A DNA stretch of 64,000 bases. Source: Bacteroidota bacterium (GTDB lineage Bacteria; Bacteroidota; Bacteroidia; Cytophagales; Cyclobacteriaceae). The notes under the pieces were generated by a model, which was not told where the DNA came from, did no database searches, and saw only the letters and a program-made list of their open reading frames with translations. The position numbers and the translations under genes were made by a program. Below, piece after piece: positions 9,722 to 18,165 of this stretch (position 1 is its first letter; every line of letters starts with the position of its first letter). Location of the stretch: assembly GCA_027592755.1 (NCBI GenBank), contig JAQCLE010000004.1, positions 30,731 through 94,730 of the forward strand, given 5' to 3'.

Positions 9722-10273
9722 CTATCCGATAAATTTGTTGATTGCATTTTCAGCGTCTTTTTGAGCTATATCAAGATTCTGATTCAATATTACAATATCA
9801 AAATCCTTCTCAAAACTCATTTCATATGATGCCTTATCTATCCGCTTCTTTAAGTCTTCAGTCGACTCCGTATTTCGCTTGATTAGTCGCTCTTTAATTA
9901 CTTCAGGACTATCAACTTTGATGAATATAGACAGAGCCTTATCGCCAAAATATTCTTTGAGATTTACCCCTCCCTGAACATCCACATCGAAAAGCACGAC
10001 CCTGCCATTTTGCCAAATTCTTTCTATTTCTGATTTTAAAGTGCCATAAAAAAAACCTTCATAGACCTCTTCTTTTTCAACAAATTCTTTTGTCAAGAAA
10101 TCTTTAGCAGTTAAAAAATAATAGTCCTTCCCATCCACTTCAAGAGGACGGGGTTTTCTTGTGGTTGCTGAAATCGAGAACTGAAGAAGAGGATTCACTT
10201 TAAGAAGATGTCTCACAATTGTGGTTTTACCTGAACCGGACGGAGCGCTGATAATTATGGCCTTCCCTATCAT
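9722..10273 (-). CDS. gmk: Guanylate kinase
   Basis: This enzyme phosphorylates GMP to GDP in the cytoplasm. The Walker A loop SAPSGSGKTT lies at residues 9-18, followed by the GMP-binding region SISATTRKPRPLEVDGKDYY and the VFLFDVDVQGG-type segment (VVLFDVDVQGGVNLKEYFGD). The lid-like stretch ERLIKRNTESTEDLKKRI is also present. The length of 183 residues is slightly short of the usual 190-210 but covers the entire fold. It lies downstream of ahcY in the same orientation, but a strong bidirectional hairpin between them suggests separate transcripts. Confidence 0.95.
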   Translation of the reverse strand: MIGKAIIISAPSGSGKTTIVRHLLKVNPLLQFSISATTRKPRPLEVDGKDYYFLTAKDFLTKEFVEKEEVYEGFFYGTLKSEIERIWQNGRVVLFDVDVQGGVNLKEYFGDKALSIFIKVDSPEVIKERLIKRNTESTEDLKKRIDKASYEMSFEKDFDIVILNQNLDIAQKDAENAINKFIG

Positions 10274-10303
10274 TTCTTATCTACAAAATCGAAGATCATC
10301 TTC

Positions 10304-10341
10304 AAAAAAATAAGGGAGGAATTAATGATCCTCCCTTTTTA
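10304..10341 (-). terminator. Rho-independent terminator after ahcY (bidirectional-looking)
   Basis: The 8-base stem AGGGAGGA (10313-10320) pairs perfectly with TCCTCCCT (10329-10336) around an 8-base loop. Read on the minus strand it begins six bases past the ahcY stop codon and is followed by TTATTTTTTT. The plus strand also has a T run (TTTTTATT), so it could stop transcription both ways. Confidence 0.85.
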
Positions 10342-11649
10342 TTAGTAGCGATAATATTCTGGTTTGTAGGGTCCACCCACTTTTACACCAATATAATCGG
10401 CTTGTTCTTTTGTGAGTAAATCCAATTCAACCCCAACTTTGGCCAAATGAAGACGGGCAACTTCTTCATCTAGATGTTTTGGTAAAGTATAGACTTGATT
10501 TTCATAATTGGCTGTATTACCCCAAAGTTCCAATTGAGCCAACACCTGGTTGGTGAATGAATTTGACATCACAAATGATGGATGTCCGGTGGCACAACCC
10601 AAATTAACAAGCCTTCCTTCTGCCAAAACAATCACTTCCTTTCCATTGACATTATACAAATCTACCTGGGCTTTGATTTCTTGTTTTGTGTCTCCATAGT
10701 TAGAATTTAACCAGTGCATGTCAATTTCAGTATCAAAGTGGCCTATGTTGCAAACCACGGCCTTATCCTTCAATAATAAGAAGTGTTCTGCACAAATAAT
10801 GTCCTTGTTACCAGTTGCTGTAACCACAATATCCACCTCCTTAACAGCATCGATCATTTTTTTTACTTCATAACCATCCATCGCTGCCTGAAGTGCACAG
10901 ATTGGGTCAACTTCTGTTACTATTACCCTCATACCGGCATTTCTCAAAGATTCCGCCGAACCTTTCCCCACATCACCATAACCTCCAACTACAGCCACTT
11001 TTCCTGCAAGCATCAGATCAGTTGCACGACGGATCGCATCAACCAAGGACTCACGGCAGCCATATTTGTTGTCAAATTTTGATTTAGTAACTGAGTCATT
11101 AACATTGATTGCGGGAATTGGCAATATTCCTTTTTGAACACGCTCATACAATCTATGTACACCAGTTGTGGTTTCTTCTGATATCCCCTTAACATGAGGT
11201 ATCAATTCAGGATATTTGTCCAATACCATATTGGTAAGATCGCCTCCATCATCTAATATCATGTTCAGCGGTTTGCGGTCCTCACCAAAGTACAGGGTCT
11301 GTTCAATTGCCCAATCAAATTCCTCGGCGTTCATTCCCTTCCAGGCGTAGACATTGATACCTTCAGCTGCAATTGCCGCTGCGGCATGATCCTGAGTCGA
11401 GAATATGTTACATGATGACCATGTCACCTCTGCTCCTAATTCGATTAAGGTTTCTATTAAAACAGCAGTTTGGATGGTCATGTGTAAACAACCAGCAATT
11501 CGGGATCCGGTTAGAGGTTTTTCTTTGCCATATTTTTCTCGCAACGCCATTAATCCCGGCATTTCCGCCTCAGCAAGCCTGATTTCCTTCCTGCCCCATT
11601 CGGCTAGGGAAATGTCTTTAACTTTGTATTTCAAATAAGTCTCGGTCAT
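10342..11649 (-). CDS. ahcY: Adenosylhomocysteinase (S-adenosyl-L-homocysteine hydrolase)
   Basis: It hydrolyses S-adenosylhomocysteine to adenosine and homocysteine, removing the product inhibitor of SAM-dependent methyltransferases. The NAD-binding loop [16 protein letters not shown] lies at about residues 218-233. The substrate and cofactor segments [18 protein letters not shown] and [11 protein letters not shown] are intact, and the C-terminus ends in the canonical [11 protein letters not shown] that completes the partner subunit's cofactor site. The length of 435 residues is normal for the short bacterial form. It is a soluble homotetramer in known family members. The gene is divergent from yidD, and a consensus -7 box lies 38 bases upstream of the start. 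Confidence 0.98.
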   Translation of the reverse strand: MTETYLKYKVKDISLAEWGRKEIRLAEAEMPGLMALREKYGKEKPLTGSRIAGCLHMTIQTAVLIETLIELGAEVTWSSCNIFSTQDHAAAAIAAEGINVYAWKGMNAEEFDWAIEQTLYFGEDRKPLNMILDDGGDLTNMVLDKYPELIPHVKGISEETTTGVHRLYERVQKGILPIPAINVNDSVTKSKFDNKYGCRESLVDAIRRATDLMLAGKVAVVGGYGDVGKGSAESLRNAGMRVIVTEVDPICALQAAMDGYEVKKMIDAVKEVDIVVTATGNKDIICAEHFLLLKDKAVVCNIGHFDTEIDMHWLNSNYGDTKQEIKAQVDLYNVNGKEVIVLAEGRLVNLGCATGHPSFVMSNSFTNQVLAQLELWGNTANYENQVYTLPKHLDEEVARLHLAKVGVELDLLTKEQADYIGVKVGGPYKPEYYRY

Positions 11650-11686
11650 AGTTATCTTTTTATTTAACTTTTTTTAAAATAGGGTG

Positions 11687-11694
11687 CAAAGCTA
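11687..11694 (-). promoter_or_regulatory. Candidate -7 box for ahcY
   Basis: The minus strand reads TAGCTTTG, a perfect match to the Bacteroidota TAnnTTTG element, 38 bases before the ahcY start. No convincing -33 TTTG is visible upstream, where the sequence runs into the divergent yidD gene. Confidence 0.5.
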
Positions 11695-11700
11695 TTAAAA

Positions 11701-11961
11701 ATGAAATCGAAAACGAAGGAAGAAAGCAACTCTCCTGAACATCCGAGCATATTTAAAAAGATTGCTGTCTTGCCGATTCTGTTTTATCAATACAGCATTT
11801 CGCCCCTTTTTCCTCCAAGTTGCAGATTTAGCCCCACATGTTCAGAGTATGTAAAGGGGGCTATTTTTAAGCACGGGATTTTTAAAGGCTTTTGGCTTGG
11901 TTTGAAGAGATTCTCAAAATGCCATCCTTGGGGTGGAAGTGGATATGACCCAGTTCCATAG
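11701..11961 (+). CDS. yidD: Membrane protein insertion efficiency factor YidD
   Basis: A small basic, amphipathic protein of 86 residues. The family signature is complete: [20 protein letters not shown] with SEY following, then [10 protein letters not shown] and [13 protein letters not shown]. YidD acts at the inner face of the cytoplasmic membrane and helps YidC insert membrane proteins. Its usual neighbours (rnpA, yidC, rpmH) are absent here, which is common in Bacteroidota. It is followed after 11 bases by a small two-helix membrane protein gene, so the two may be co-transcribed. Confidence 0.95.
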   Translation: MKSKTKEESNSPEHPSIFKKIAVLPILFYQYSISPLFPPSCRFSPTCSEYVKGAIFKHGIFKGFWLGLKRFSKCHPWGGSGYDPVP

Positions 11962-11972
11962 TTTTGTTCATT

Positions 11973-12380
11973 ATGGAATCCATTGCGAAATGCTATCTCG
12001 GTAAATTGAATGATGATTCCAATATGTGTGTTTTGCATCAGGATCGTTTGGTTATTATCAAAAACGGGAGAGTAACCATCTTTCCCCTCGAAGAGGGATT
12101 ATCTTTTCAAGTTGATCATAAAAAATGGATGCTACCTTTGATTTCGGGTGGTATTTTGGGTTCACTTACTCTTGTGGCAATTTTCAAAAGCTTGTATCAT
12201 CCGTGGTATTCACTTTTTTCACTCCTTATTGCTTCCTTCCTACTTTTTATTGGCATTGACGGCTCACATGTTTTGATTGTAAAGGTTGATAAGGTAGCAA
12301 CCAATTTTCCTATTGCGTCAGATTCACAAGATATTAGAAAATTCATTGCACAGGTAAAGGAGCTAATAGCAACGACATAG
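11973..12380 (+). CDS. Hypothetical two-helix membrane protein
   Basis: I do not recognise a named family. The predicted 135-residue protein has an N-terminal soluble part (~45 residues, beta-rich, with VIIKNGRVTIFPLEEG). Two adjacent hydrophobic segments follow (PLISGGILGSLTLVAIF and SLLIASFLLFIGIDG, about residues 54-92), then a C-terminal soluble tail (HVLIVKVDKVATNFPIAS). The layout resembles small PH-like membrane proteins, but that is only an impression. I chose the ATG at 11973 over a TTG three codons earlier. It sits 11 bases after yidD and may be translated from the same transcript. Confidence 0.6.
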   Translation: MESIAKCYLGKLNDDSNMCVLHQDRLVIIKNGRVTIFPLEEGLSFQVDHKKWMLPLISGGILGSLTLVAIFKSLYHPWYSLFSLLIASFLLFIGIDGSHVLIVKVDKVATNFPIASDSQDIRKFIAQVKELIATT

Positions 12381-12444
12381 AAGTGAACCGCCATTTTATT
12401 TGTTTGGATAAAAAACCCTAATCTTGAATTAAAAATTAACTGGT

Positions 12445-13206
12445 ATGTGCCTGATCCTCTTCTCATGGAAAAATCATCCTGACTATGAACTAATCATTGC
12501 AGCGAACAGGGATGAGTTTTATTCTCGCAAAACAGCCAAAGCACATTTTTGGCAAGATCATTCGGAAGTGCTGGCAGGCAGGGATCTCAAGGCCGGTGGA
12601 ACATGGATGGGTATCACCAAATCCGGTAGGTTTACAGCGATTACCAATTACAGGAATCCTCAATTAAGGCGGGAAAACTCTCTTTCCAGGGGTTTTCTAA
12701 CTCGTAATTACCTCGTGCAGGAAGAAAGTCCTCCGGAATACCTCCAGCTTATAAGACGTGATCGCGACGAGTATTTAGGATTCAATTTATTGGTGGGAAA
12801 CCAGCAAGAGCTTTGGTATTATAATAATATTTCAGATAAAATTATTGAACTGAAACCTGGCAATTACACTCTTAGTAATGCATTCCTTAATACCTCATGG
12901 CCTAAAACGGATTTAGGGAGGGTACTTTTTGAATCGAAACTTAAAAACGGAGTGGAAGAAGAGGAATTCTTTGATATGCTGAAAACCAGGACAAGGCCCG
13001 AAGATGAGAGTCTTCCGAAAACCGGTGTTACTATAGAATTGGAGAGGGCTATTAGTCCAATTTTCATTGAAACCGAATCTTACGGCACCTGTAGTTCAAG
13101 CCTTTTAAGAGTTGGTACAAACCGAGAAGTAAAGTTTACTGAATTAACCCATGTTAATTCCGACCAAAAAAACAACCTGACCAGTTTTCAGTTTAAGATT
13201 TCTTAG
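12445..13206 (+). CDS. NRDE family protein (TANGO2-like)
   Basis: The protein begins MCLILFSWKNHPDYELIIAA and continues into NRDEFYSR, the defining NRDE motif (about residues 21-30) with the N-terminal cysteine at position 2 typical of Ntn-like folds. The motif GGTWMGITKSGRFTAITNYR and the late EYGTCSSS-like stretch (ESYGTCSSSLLRV) also match the family. Human TANGO2 is the best-known member and has been linked to haem and lipid handling; the bacterial function is not settled. The length of 253 residues is normal. A possible promoter, TTTG (12399-12402), 16 bases, TAATCTTG (12419-12426), precedes it. Confidence 0.88.
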   Translation: MCLILFSWKNHPDYELIIAANRDEFYSRKTAKAHFWQDHSEVLAGRDLKAGGTWMGITKSGRFTAITNYRNPQLRRENSLSRGFLTRNYLVQEESPPEYLQLIRRDRDEYLGFNLLVGNQQELWYYNNISDKIIELKPGNYTLSNAFLNTSWPKTDLGRVLFESKLKNGVEEEEFFDMLKTRTRPEDESLPKTGVTIELERAISPIFIETESYGTCSSSLLRVGTNREVKFTELTHVNSDQKNNLTSFQFKIS

Positions 13207-13215
13207 CTACTAATT

Positions 13216-14142
13216 TTAACTCAACGCCAAGGTTATACCAGGATATGCTTTTTTGAAGTTCCTGGTGAACATTACTTCTGGTCCTACTTTTAGTTTCCCT
13301 ATTATACCTCGGGTATAAAATAACTTGAGCATTGGTTTGTCAACAGATTGATCTGTGGAATGAAGAATAAATTCTACTCCACTTGTCCAGGTGGCAGTTC
13401 TTCCATTTTTTGACTTGGAGTTTTCGAAAGCTGCTTTTACAATGTAAGCCTTCTTTAAAGCATTGCTGTAACCCTCAGACATTCCGTGAGTTTTAATTAG
13501 TTGCACAGAAGATCCTAGATAAATCTTTTTCGTTATTTCTTCAGATTTTAAAAGGTCCATAGTAGCTCCAAATCCAAAACTTGGACCTACATATCTGCCA
13601 TTAGCAGAGAAACTTCCTTCAAAGCGCACTCCGAAATTCGGCTGTCTTAATTTGATGTTGTTATCTGATTTCTTAAGAATAAGTGATCCGTTTTCGACCT
13701 GTGATTTTGCTCTTCGAGTTAAGATTTGATCTATTGGAATCTTCCCGTGCCTTGATCGACTTAGTTGGATATCAGTAGTTCTAGACTTGATCGTAAGGTT
13801 GTGGGTAGGAAAGTAGTTGTTACCAACAGTAATGGGAGTGATAGGAGCATCATTGTAAATTAGAGCAGTAACATTTCCTATTGTCTCCTGATCTGAATTA
13901 AAATCAAACTTGATATCTTCAAGACTTAATGAAGCTGCGACAAGTAATGATGCACTTGCGGCCATAGCAGCATACCAGGCTATCATTTTCGGTCCCCCGC
14001 CGGCTCCGGTAATTGCCTTTTGAATCCTTTTCCAAACGGCTTCTTTGTTCCAAATAACATGGATTCCATTGTGTTTTTGAACATGGTTAACATCCTTACG
14101 GAATGTTTCATCAAGTTTCTTGTTATTCATTTTCGATGCCAT
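13216..14142 (-). CDS. Putative anti-sigma factor with C-terminal beta-barrel-like domain
   Basis: The gene starts inside the last codons of the ECF sigma gene (20-base overlap, or 8 bases if the ATG at 14130 is used), so the two are translationally coupled. Residues ~1-50 are hydrophilic and contain NKEAVWKRIQKAI, like the W-x-x-I segment at the cytoplasmic end of many Bacteroidota anti-sigma proteins. A single hydrophobic stretch (MIAWYAAMAASASLLVAASL) follows at ~54-73. The last ~140 residues alternate polar and hydrophobic residues in strands (FGVRFEGSFSANGRYVGPSF, VGPEVMFTRNFKKAYPGITL), as in outer membrane barrels. I infer that it anchors and inhibits the sigma factor. The role of the beta-rich domain is unknown. 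Confidence 0.55.
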   Translation of the reverse strand: MASKMNNKKLDETFRKDVNHVQKHNGIHVIWNKEAVWKRIQKAITGAGGGPKMIAWYAAMAASASLLVAASLSLEDIKFDFNSDQETIGNVTALIYNDAPITPITVGNNYFPTHNLTIKSRTTDIQLSRSRHGKIPIDQILTRRAKSQVENGSLILKKSDNNIKLRQPNFGVRFEGSFSANGRYVGPSFGFGATMDLLKSEEITKKIYLGSSVQLIKTHGMSEGYSNALKKAYIVKAAFENSKSKNGRTATWTSGVEFILHSTDQSVDKPMLKLFYTRGIIGKLKVGPEVMFTRNFKKAYPGITLALS

Positions 14143-14695
14143 ACTTTCCCAACATTTTTCTTAAATGAGCTCTTGCTTTGCTTAATTGTGATTTTGAAGT
14201 ATTCTCACTCACATTTAAATGATCTGCTATTTCCCTGTGAGTATACCCATCAATTACATACATATTGAATACCGTGCGATAACCCTTAGGTAGTTTTCTC
14301 ACTAGTTTATAAATATCCTGAGCTAGAAGTTCTTGGTCGCACTGATAAGAATCCTTGATCTGAATATCGGCAGTATCAATTGCCTGAAACAAAGGATTCT
14401 TTTTTCTGAGAAACATCAATGACTCGTTAATCATAATTCTTTTAATCCAGCCATTCAATGATCCTTTATCCCTGTACTCAAACCGGTAGATGTTCAGAAA
14501 GACCTTAATAAAGCCGTTTGTAACGACATCCTCCGTGCTCTCATCTCTTTTGATATACCTATAACAAACACGGAACATCTGATCAGCATAGCGATCATAG
14601 AGCACCCGTTGTGCTTTGCTGTCATTCTGCTGACAAAGGTGAGTTAACCTTTCTTCACTCAATTCGATACCGTTATAATTAAGCGTTCTCTCCAT
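14123..14695 (-). CDS. RNA polymerase ECF-type sigma-70 factor
   Basis: A 190-residue group IV sigma factor. Region 2 is visible as LYDRYADQMFRVCYRYIKRD, then STEDVVTNGFIKVFLNIYRF and GWIKRIMINESLMFLRKK. Region 4 carries the helix-turn-helix GYTHREIADHLNVSENTSKS followed by QLSKARAHLRKML. There is no region 1.1 or 3. It overlaps the next gene, a single-helix membrane protein that is probably its anti-sigma factor. A perfect -7 box lies 44 bases upstream. Its regulon cannot be deduced from this window. Confidence 0.93.
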   Translation of the reverse strand: MERTLNYNGIELSEERLTHLCQQNDSKAQRVLYDRYADQMFRVCYRYIKRDESTEDVVTNGFIKVFLNIYRFEYRDKGSLNGWIKRIMINESLMFLRKKNPLFQAIDTADIQIKDSYQCDQELLAQDIYKLVRKLPKGYRTVFNMYVIDGYTHREIADHLNVSENTSKSQLSKARAHLRKMLGKYGIENE

Positions 14696-14739
14696 AAATG
14701 AATTTCGATATAAAAGGGTTGCCCCCTGTTGGTTCTAAT

Positions 14740-14747
14740 CAAAAGTA
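14740..14747 (-). promoter_or_regulatory. Candidate -7 box for the ECF sigma gene
   Basis: The minus strand reads TACTTTTG, matching TAnnTTTG, 44 bases before the sigma start. A TTTTG at 14763-14767 lies 15 bases further upstream, a little closer than the usual -33 spacing. Confidence 0.45.
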
Positions 14748-14834
14748 AGACCACTCGAGGGACAAAAGGTTAAATAGCCGTTAAAAGATGTTAATGTTAG
14801 CTGACATCAAATCGAATTAAATTAACAAGGTGGC

Positions 14835-15614
14835 TTATTTATACCCTTCCATTACACCTAAACCGAATAGTGCAAAATCGTATTTAACAGGGTCAGTCGG
14901 ATCAAACTTCTTTAAATTCTCTGTTAATTCTATAGCGGTCATCCAGTCAATTTGCTTTCGGGAAATAAGACCAAGTCTGCGGCCTACTCGATCGACATGA
15001 ACATCACATGGGCTAATCAATGTTGAAGAATTTATTTGGTGCCAAATACCAAAATCTACTCCTCGATCATCTTTACGAACCATCCAGCGCAAGAACATGT
15101 TCAATCGTTTGCAGGCTGATTTTCTCTCAGGTGTTGCTATGTGTTTTTTGGTTCGTTCAGGATAATCAGTTGTGTTGAAGAATTGTCTTTGAAAGTCAAT
15201 CAGGGCCTTTTCTATAGCTTTATCGGGCGGAACATTTTTTTGAACAAATGCCTCTTCAAGCGATTCATGTTTTGAATAAAAATCCCTGAAAAATTTGATG
15301 AAGTACAAGGTATCTGTCCCGTTAAATGTTCGGTGTTTAAAATGCTGGAGTGTCTTCAAATCATTTTCAGAATGATTCATGATAAATTCAAAGGGGACGT
15401 TATCCATCATTCCCAAAAGCTCATTGCATTTGTTAACGATTGTTTTTCGCTGACCCCAGGCCAGGATTGCGGCCCAGAAACCTGATATTTCAATGTCTTG
15501 TTTGCGTGTAAACTGATGAGGAATGGAAATTGGATCGTGCTCGATGAAAAAGGGCTGATTATATTCCTCCACTTTCAGATTGAGAAAATCTTTCAGCTTT
15601 CCATCAAATTCCAT
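14835..15614 (-). CDS. TIGR02757 family protein (DUF2400)
   Basis: A 259-residue soluble protein that matches the Bacteroidota/spirochaete TIGR02757 family throughout. Recognisable stretches are HDPISIPHQFTRKQDIEISG, FWAAILAWGQRKTIVNKCNE, FLRWMVRKDDRGVDFGIW and LISPCDVHVDRVGRRLGL. The all-helical look and the last of these motifs recall HhH-type DNA glycosylases, but no activity has been established. Its ATG overlaps the stop codon of the upstream LysM gene by one base, so they form an operon and are probably translationally coupled. Confidence 0.85.
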   Translation of the reverse strand: MEFDGKLKDFLNLKVEEYNQPFFIEHDPISIPHQFTRKQDIEISGFWAAILAWGQRKTIVNKCNELLGMMDNVPFEFIMNHSENDLKTLQHFKHRTFNGTDTLYFIKFFRDFYSKHESLEEAFVQKNVPPDKAIEKALIDFQRQFFNTTDYPERTKKHIATPERKSACKRLNMFLRWMVRKDDRGVDFGIWHQINSSTLISPCDVHVDRVGRRLGLISRKQIDWMTAIELTENLKKFDPTDPVKYDFALFGLGVMEGYK

Positions 15615-16684
15615 TAGGGGATATAGATAATCTGCACTGGAAATTGATTGTCCACCGCTCTAAATTTTTCAAAGGCTGTACGTGATATTTTTATTAATAC
15701 CGCGTCGTTTTCACCGGTATCGGGTAATTTCCCGACAATACGAACATAGATGTTCATGTTATTGGCCATATTGATCACCTGCATTACAGTTCCGATTTCC
15801 GCCGTTCTGTGTAGGGCCAGATATTTTTTAGTATCAGTTGTATTTTCAATTACTTTGGCAAGCCCCTCTTCAACAACCTTTTCCAACTCACCGTCTTTGA
15901 TTACTCTCGTGTTAAATTGATTGACGTCTTTCGCCTTAATCGGAATTACTTCTTTTGATTCTTCTACAACAGTTGGATTAGTTTTCGCTTCAATGGCATC
16001 TGTGTCAGGCGACAAGAGGTTATTAACCGCTTCAATTTCAGTTTTTGTTTTTACAATAGGCTTTTTGATTACTAATTTCTGGCCAACTGAAATTTCATTG
16101 CCCGATAAGGAGTTCATCTGCTTTAACTCGTCGACACTCATTCCGTATTTCTGGGATACTGCAAATAATGTCTCCTTTTCAGTCACTATATGATGTTGGC
16201 TTGTGTTATTGTCATCGTTGAATTCAACTTGGCTATTCGAGTTAGATTCCGTTTTTTCTGGAATTGAAATAAATAGTTCCTGTCCAACAATCAAATCAAC
16301 TGACTCAAGATTATTCCAAACCTGGATATCATTGACTCCGACCCCAAATTTCCTTGAAATGGAAAACAATGTTTCTCCAATGTCAACAAAGTGAGTCTGT
16401 CTCCTGGTTTGAATTTCTGGTAAGTCATTAATGATGGGAATAATTAATTGCTGGCCAATTTTCAGACCATCCACAAGTTGTGGGTTGGAGCTGTTGATTA
16501 GATTTACGGTAACCTGGTACCTTCTGGACAGCGCAAAGAGGGTTTCTTTGGCTTCAACTTCATGAATAACTACTTTCTGACCATTTCGTATTTCGACCCT
16601 TATTGAATCATAATCTGCTGCTGAAACGGTGTAATTCATTACCAAAATCAAGAACAAGGCACAATAAATAACCGTTTCTTTCAT
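15614..16684 (-). CDS. Exported LysM protein with a C-terminal double-psi beta-barrel-like domain
   Basis: After a signal peptide (KETVIYCALFLILVMNYTVS) come three LysM peptidoglycan-binding repeats: ETLFALSRRYQVTVNLINSS, ETLFSISRKFGVGVNDIQVW and ETLFAVSQKYGMSVDELKQM. A low-complexity linker follows. The last ~90 residues (ALHRTAEIGTVMQVINMANN, VYVRIVGKLP-like segment, VLIKISRTAFEKF) look like the RlpA-type double-psi barrel. The aspartate expected after VRI is absent (VRIVGKLP), so lytic activity is doubtful. I start at the ATG at 16684, directly before a canonical leader. It is probably periplasmic or outer-membrane associated and binds the cell wall. Confidence 0.82.
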   Translation of the reverse strand: MKETVIYCALFLILVMNYTVSAADYDSIRVEIRNGQKVVIHEVEAKETLFALSRRYQVTVNLINSSNPQLVDGLKIGQQLIIPIINDLPEIQTRRQTHFVDIGETLFSISRKFGVGVNDIQVWNNLESVDLIVGQELFISIPEKTESNSNSQVEFNDDNNTSQHHIVTEKETLFAVSQKYGMSVDELKQMNSLSGNEISVGQKLVIKKPIVKTKTEIEAVNNLLSPDTDAIEAKTNPTVVEESKEVIPIKAKDVNQFNTRVIKDGELEKVVEEGLAKVIENTTDTKKYLALHRTAEIGTVMQVINMANNMNIYVRIVGKLPDTGENDAVLIKISRTAFEKFRAVDNQFPVQIIYIP

Positions 16685-16769
16685 AGAGCAAATGTCAGGA
16701 TAAGAGGACAAACGCAAAAATTTAGATCGTCTTTTCAGATTTTTAAGAGTTGATATAATAGATAATCAA

Positions 16770-18164
16770 ATGCCAAAGGAGTTAAATTTGTTTCCTAAAC
16801 GCAATCTCATGAGACTTTTGTTGCTTTATTTCATATTTCTTATTGGTCATACTGTATTAGCTATGGATGAGGATTCAACCTCAACCGCAAAAAAAGTGTT
16901 TGTGATGGAGATTAAGGCTGAGATTGATCCCAGGATGAACCATTATGTTGAATTGGCTTTAGATGAAGCCAAAGAAATAAATGCCGACCTGGTAATTATT
17001 GAAATGGATACTTACGGCGGGGCAGTAAATGATGCTGACGATATCCGTACAATGATTCTTGAATTTGAAAAGCCAATTCTGGTATTCATAAATAAGGATG
17101 CTGCAAGTGCAGGAGCCCTGATATCTATAGCTTGTGACAGTATTTACATGGCCCCTGGCTCAAGTATTGGTGCCGCAACAGTAGTAACTGCCGAGGGGGA
17201 AGCAGCCCCGGACAAATATCAATCTTACATGCGGTCCATGATGCGCTCGACTGCTGAGGCTAACGGCCGTAATCCGCGGATCGCGGAAGCAATGGTTGAC
17301 CAATCAATTGAAATTGATAGCATTTCATCGGAAGGTAAAGTGCTTACCTTTTCAACTTCTGAAGCTATAAAATACGGTTTCTGTGAAGCCCAGGTAAGAA
17401 ACATTGATGAAATCCTTTTAAGAAATGACATTAAAGATTATGACATCGTTTCCTATAATTTGAGCTCATCGGACAAAGTGGTTTCATTCTTTCTAAATCC
17501 GTTCATCAGTGGCATCCTCATTTTAATTATTCTTGGAGGAATTTATTTTGAATTACAAACTCCGGGGATAGGCTTTCCATTACTCGCATCGATAGTTGCT
17601 ACCATTTTTTATTTTATTCCTTACTATCTCGGCGGATTGGCAGAACATTGGGAGATAGCCATGTTTTTTGCCGGAATTGCTTTGATCGCTCTGGAAATTT
17701 TTGTCATCCCAGGATTTGGTGTTGCCGGGGTAACCGGGATAGTATTTACGCTTTCTTCACTAATACTGGTAATGCTAAATAATGACGCCTTTGATTTTTC
17801 ATTTGTTAAGGCCGATGCGATTTTTGTCGCAATTCTTACAACTGTGTCAGGTCTGGCAGGATCTTTTATTCTACTTTTTATAGGTGGTGTCCGACTTGCT
17901 GAATCAAAGTTTTTCAAACGCGTAGCATTACAAACTGTTCAGGATAAAAGTGAAGGATATTCGGCAGCAAGTTTTAGGACAGAATCTCTTTTAGGGAGAA
18001 AGGGTGTTGCCTATACTAACCTGCGGCCAAGTGGTAAAATTATGATTAACGAAGATATTTATGATGCATTTACCCGAGGTAATTATATCCTAAAGGATGT
18101 GGCCATTGAAGTAATTAGTGAAGAAGGTACCTCCTTAAAAGTCAGGGAAATTCCAGAAGGGTAA
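16770..18164 (+). CDS. NfeD family membrane-bound ClpP-class serine protease
   Basis: The long form of NfeD, 464 residues. A signal-like N-terminus (RLLLLYFIFLIGHTVLA) leads into a ClpP-class protease domain with MDTYGGAVNDADDI, the nucleophile segment DAASAGALIS (Ser near 113) and a candidate general-base lysine near 149 (PDKYQSYM). Four to five helices follow at ~240-380 (ISGILILIILGGIYFELQTP and others), then a C-terminal OB-fold NfeD domain (LLGRKGVAYTNLRPSGKIMI). The archaeal homologue cleaves stomatin. No stomatin/SPFH gene is adjacent here. An alternative start is the ATG at 16809. kdsB follows after one base. Confidence 0.9.
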   Translation: MPKELNLFPKRNLMRLLLLYFIFLIGHTVLAMDEDSTSTAKKVFVMEIKAEIDPRMNHYVELALDEAKEINADLVIIEMDTYGGAVNDADDIRTMILEFEKPILVFINKDAASAGALISIACDSIYMAPGSSIGAATVVTAEGEAAPDKYQSYMRSMMRSTAEANGRNPRIAEAMVDQSIEIDSISSEGKVLTFSTSEAIKYGFCEAQVRNIDEILLRNDIKDYDIVSYNLSSSDKVVSFFLNPFISGILILIILGGIYFELQTPGIGFPLLASIVATIFYFIPYYLGGLAEHWEIAMFFAGIALIALEIFVIPGFGVAGVTGIVFTLSSLILVMLNNDAFDFSFVKADAIFVAILTTVSGLAGSFILLFIGGVRLAESKFFKRVALQTVQDKSEGYSAASFRTESLLGRKGVAYTNLRPSGKIMINEDIYDAFTRGNYILKDVAIEVISEEGTSLKVREIPEG

Positions 18165-18165
18165 A

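Noticed and set aside
10783..11082. Plus-strand reading frames opposite ahcY
   Set aside because: They are antisense to highly conserved ahcY codons, are rich in Cys/His/Ser, and have no family resemblance.
11650..11700. SAH or SAM riboswitch upstream of ahcY
   Set aside because: The gap is only 51 bases and holds a -7 box 38 bases before the start, so the leader is too short for a riboswitch.
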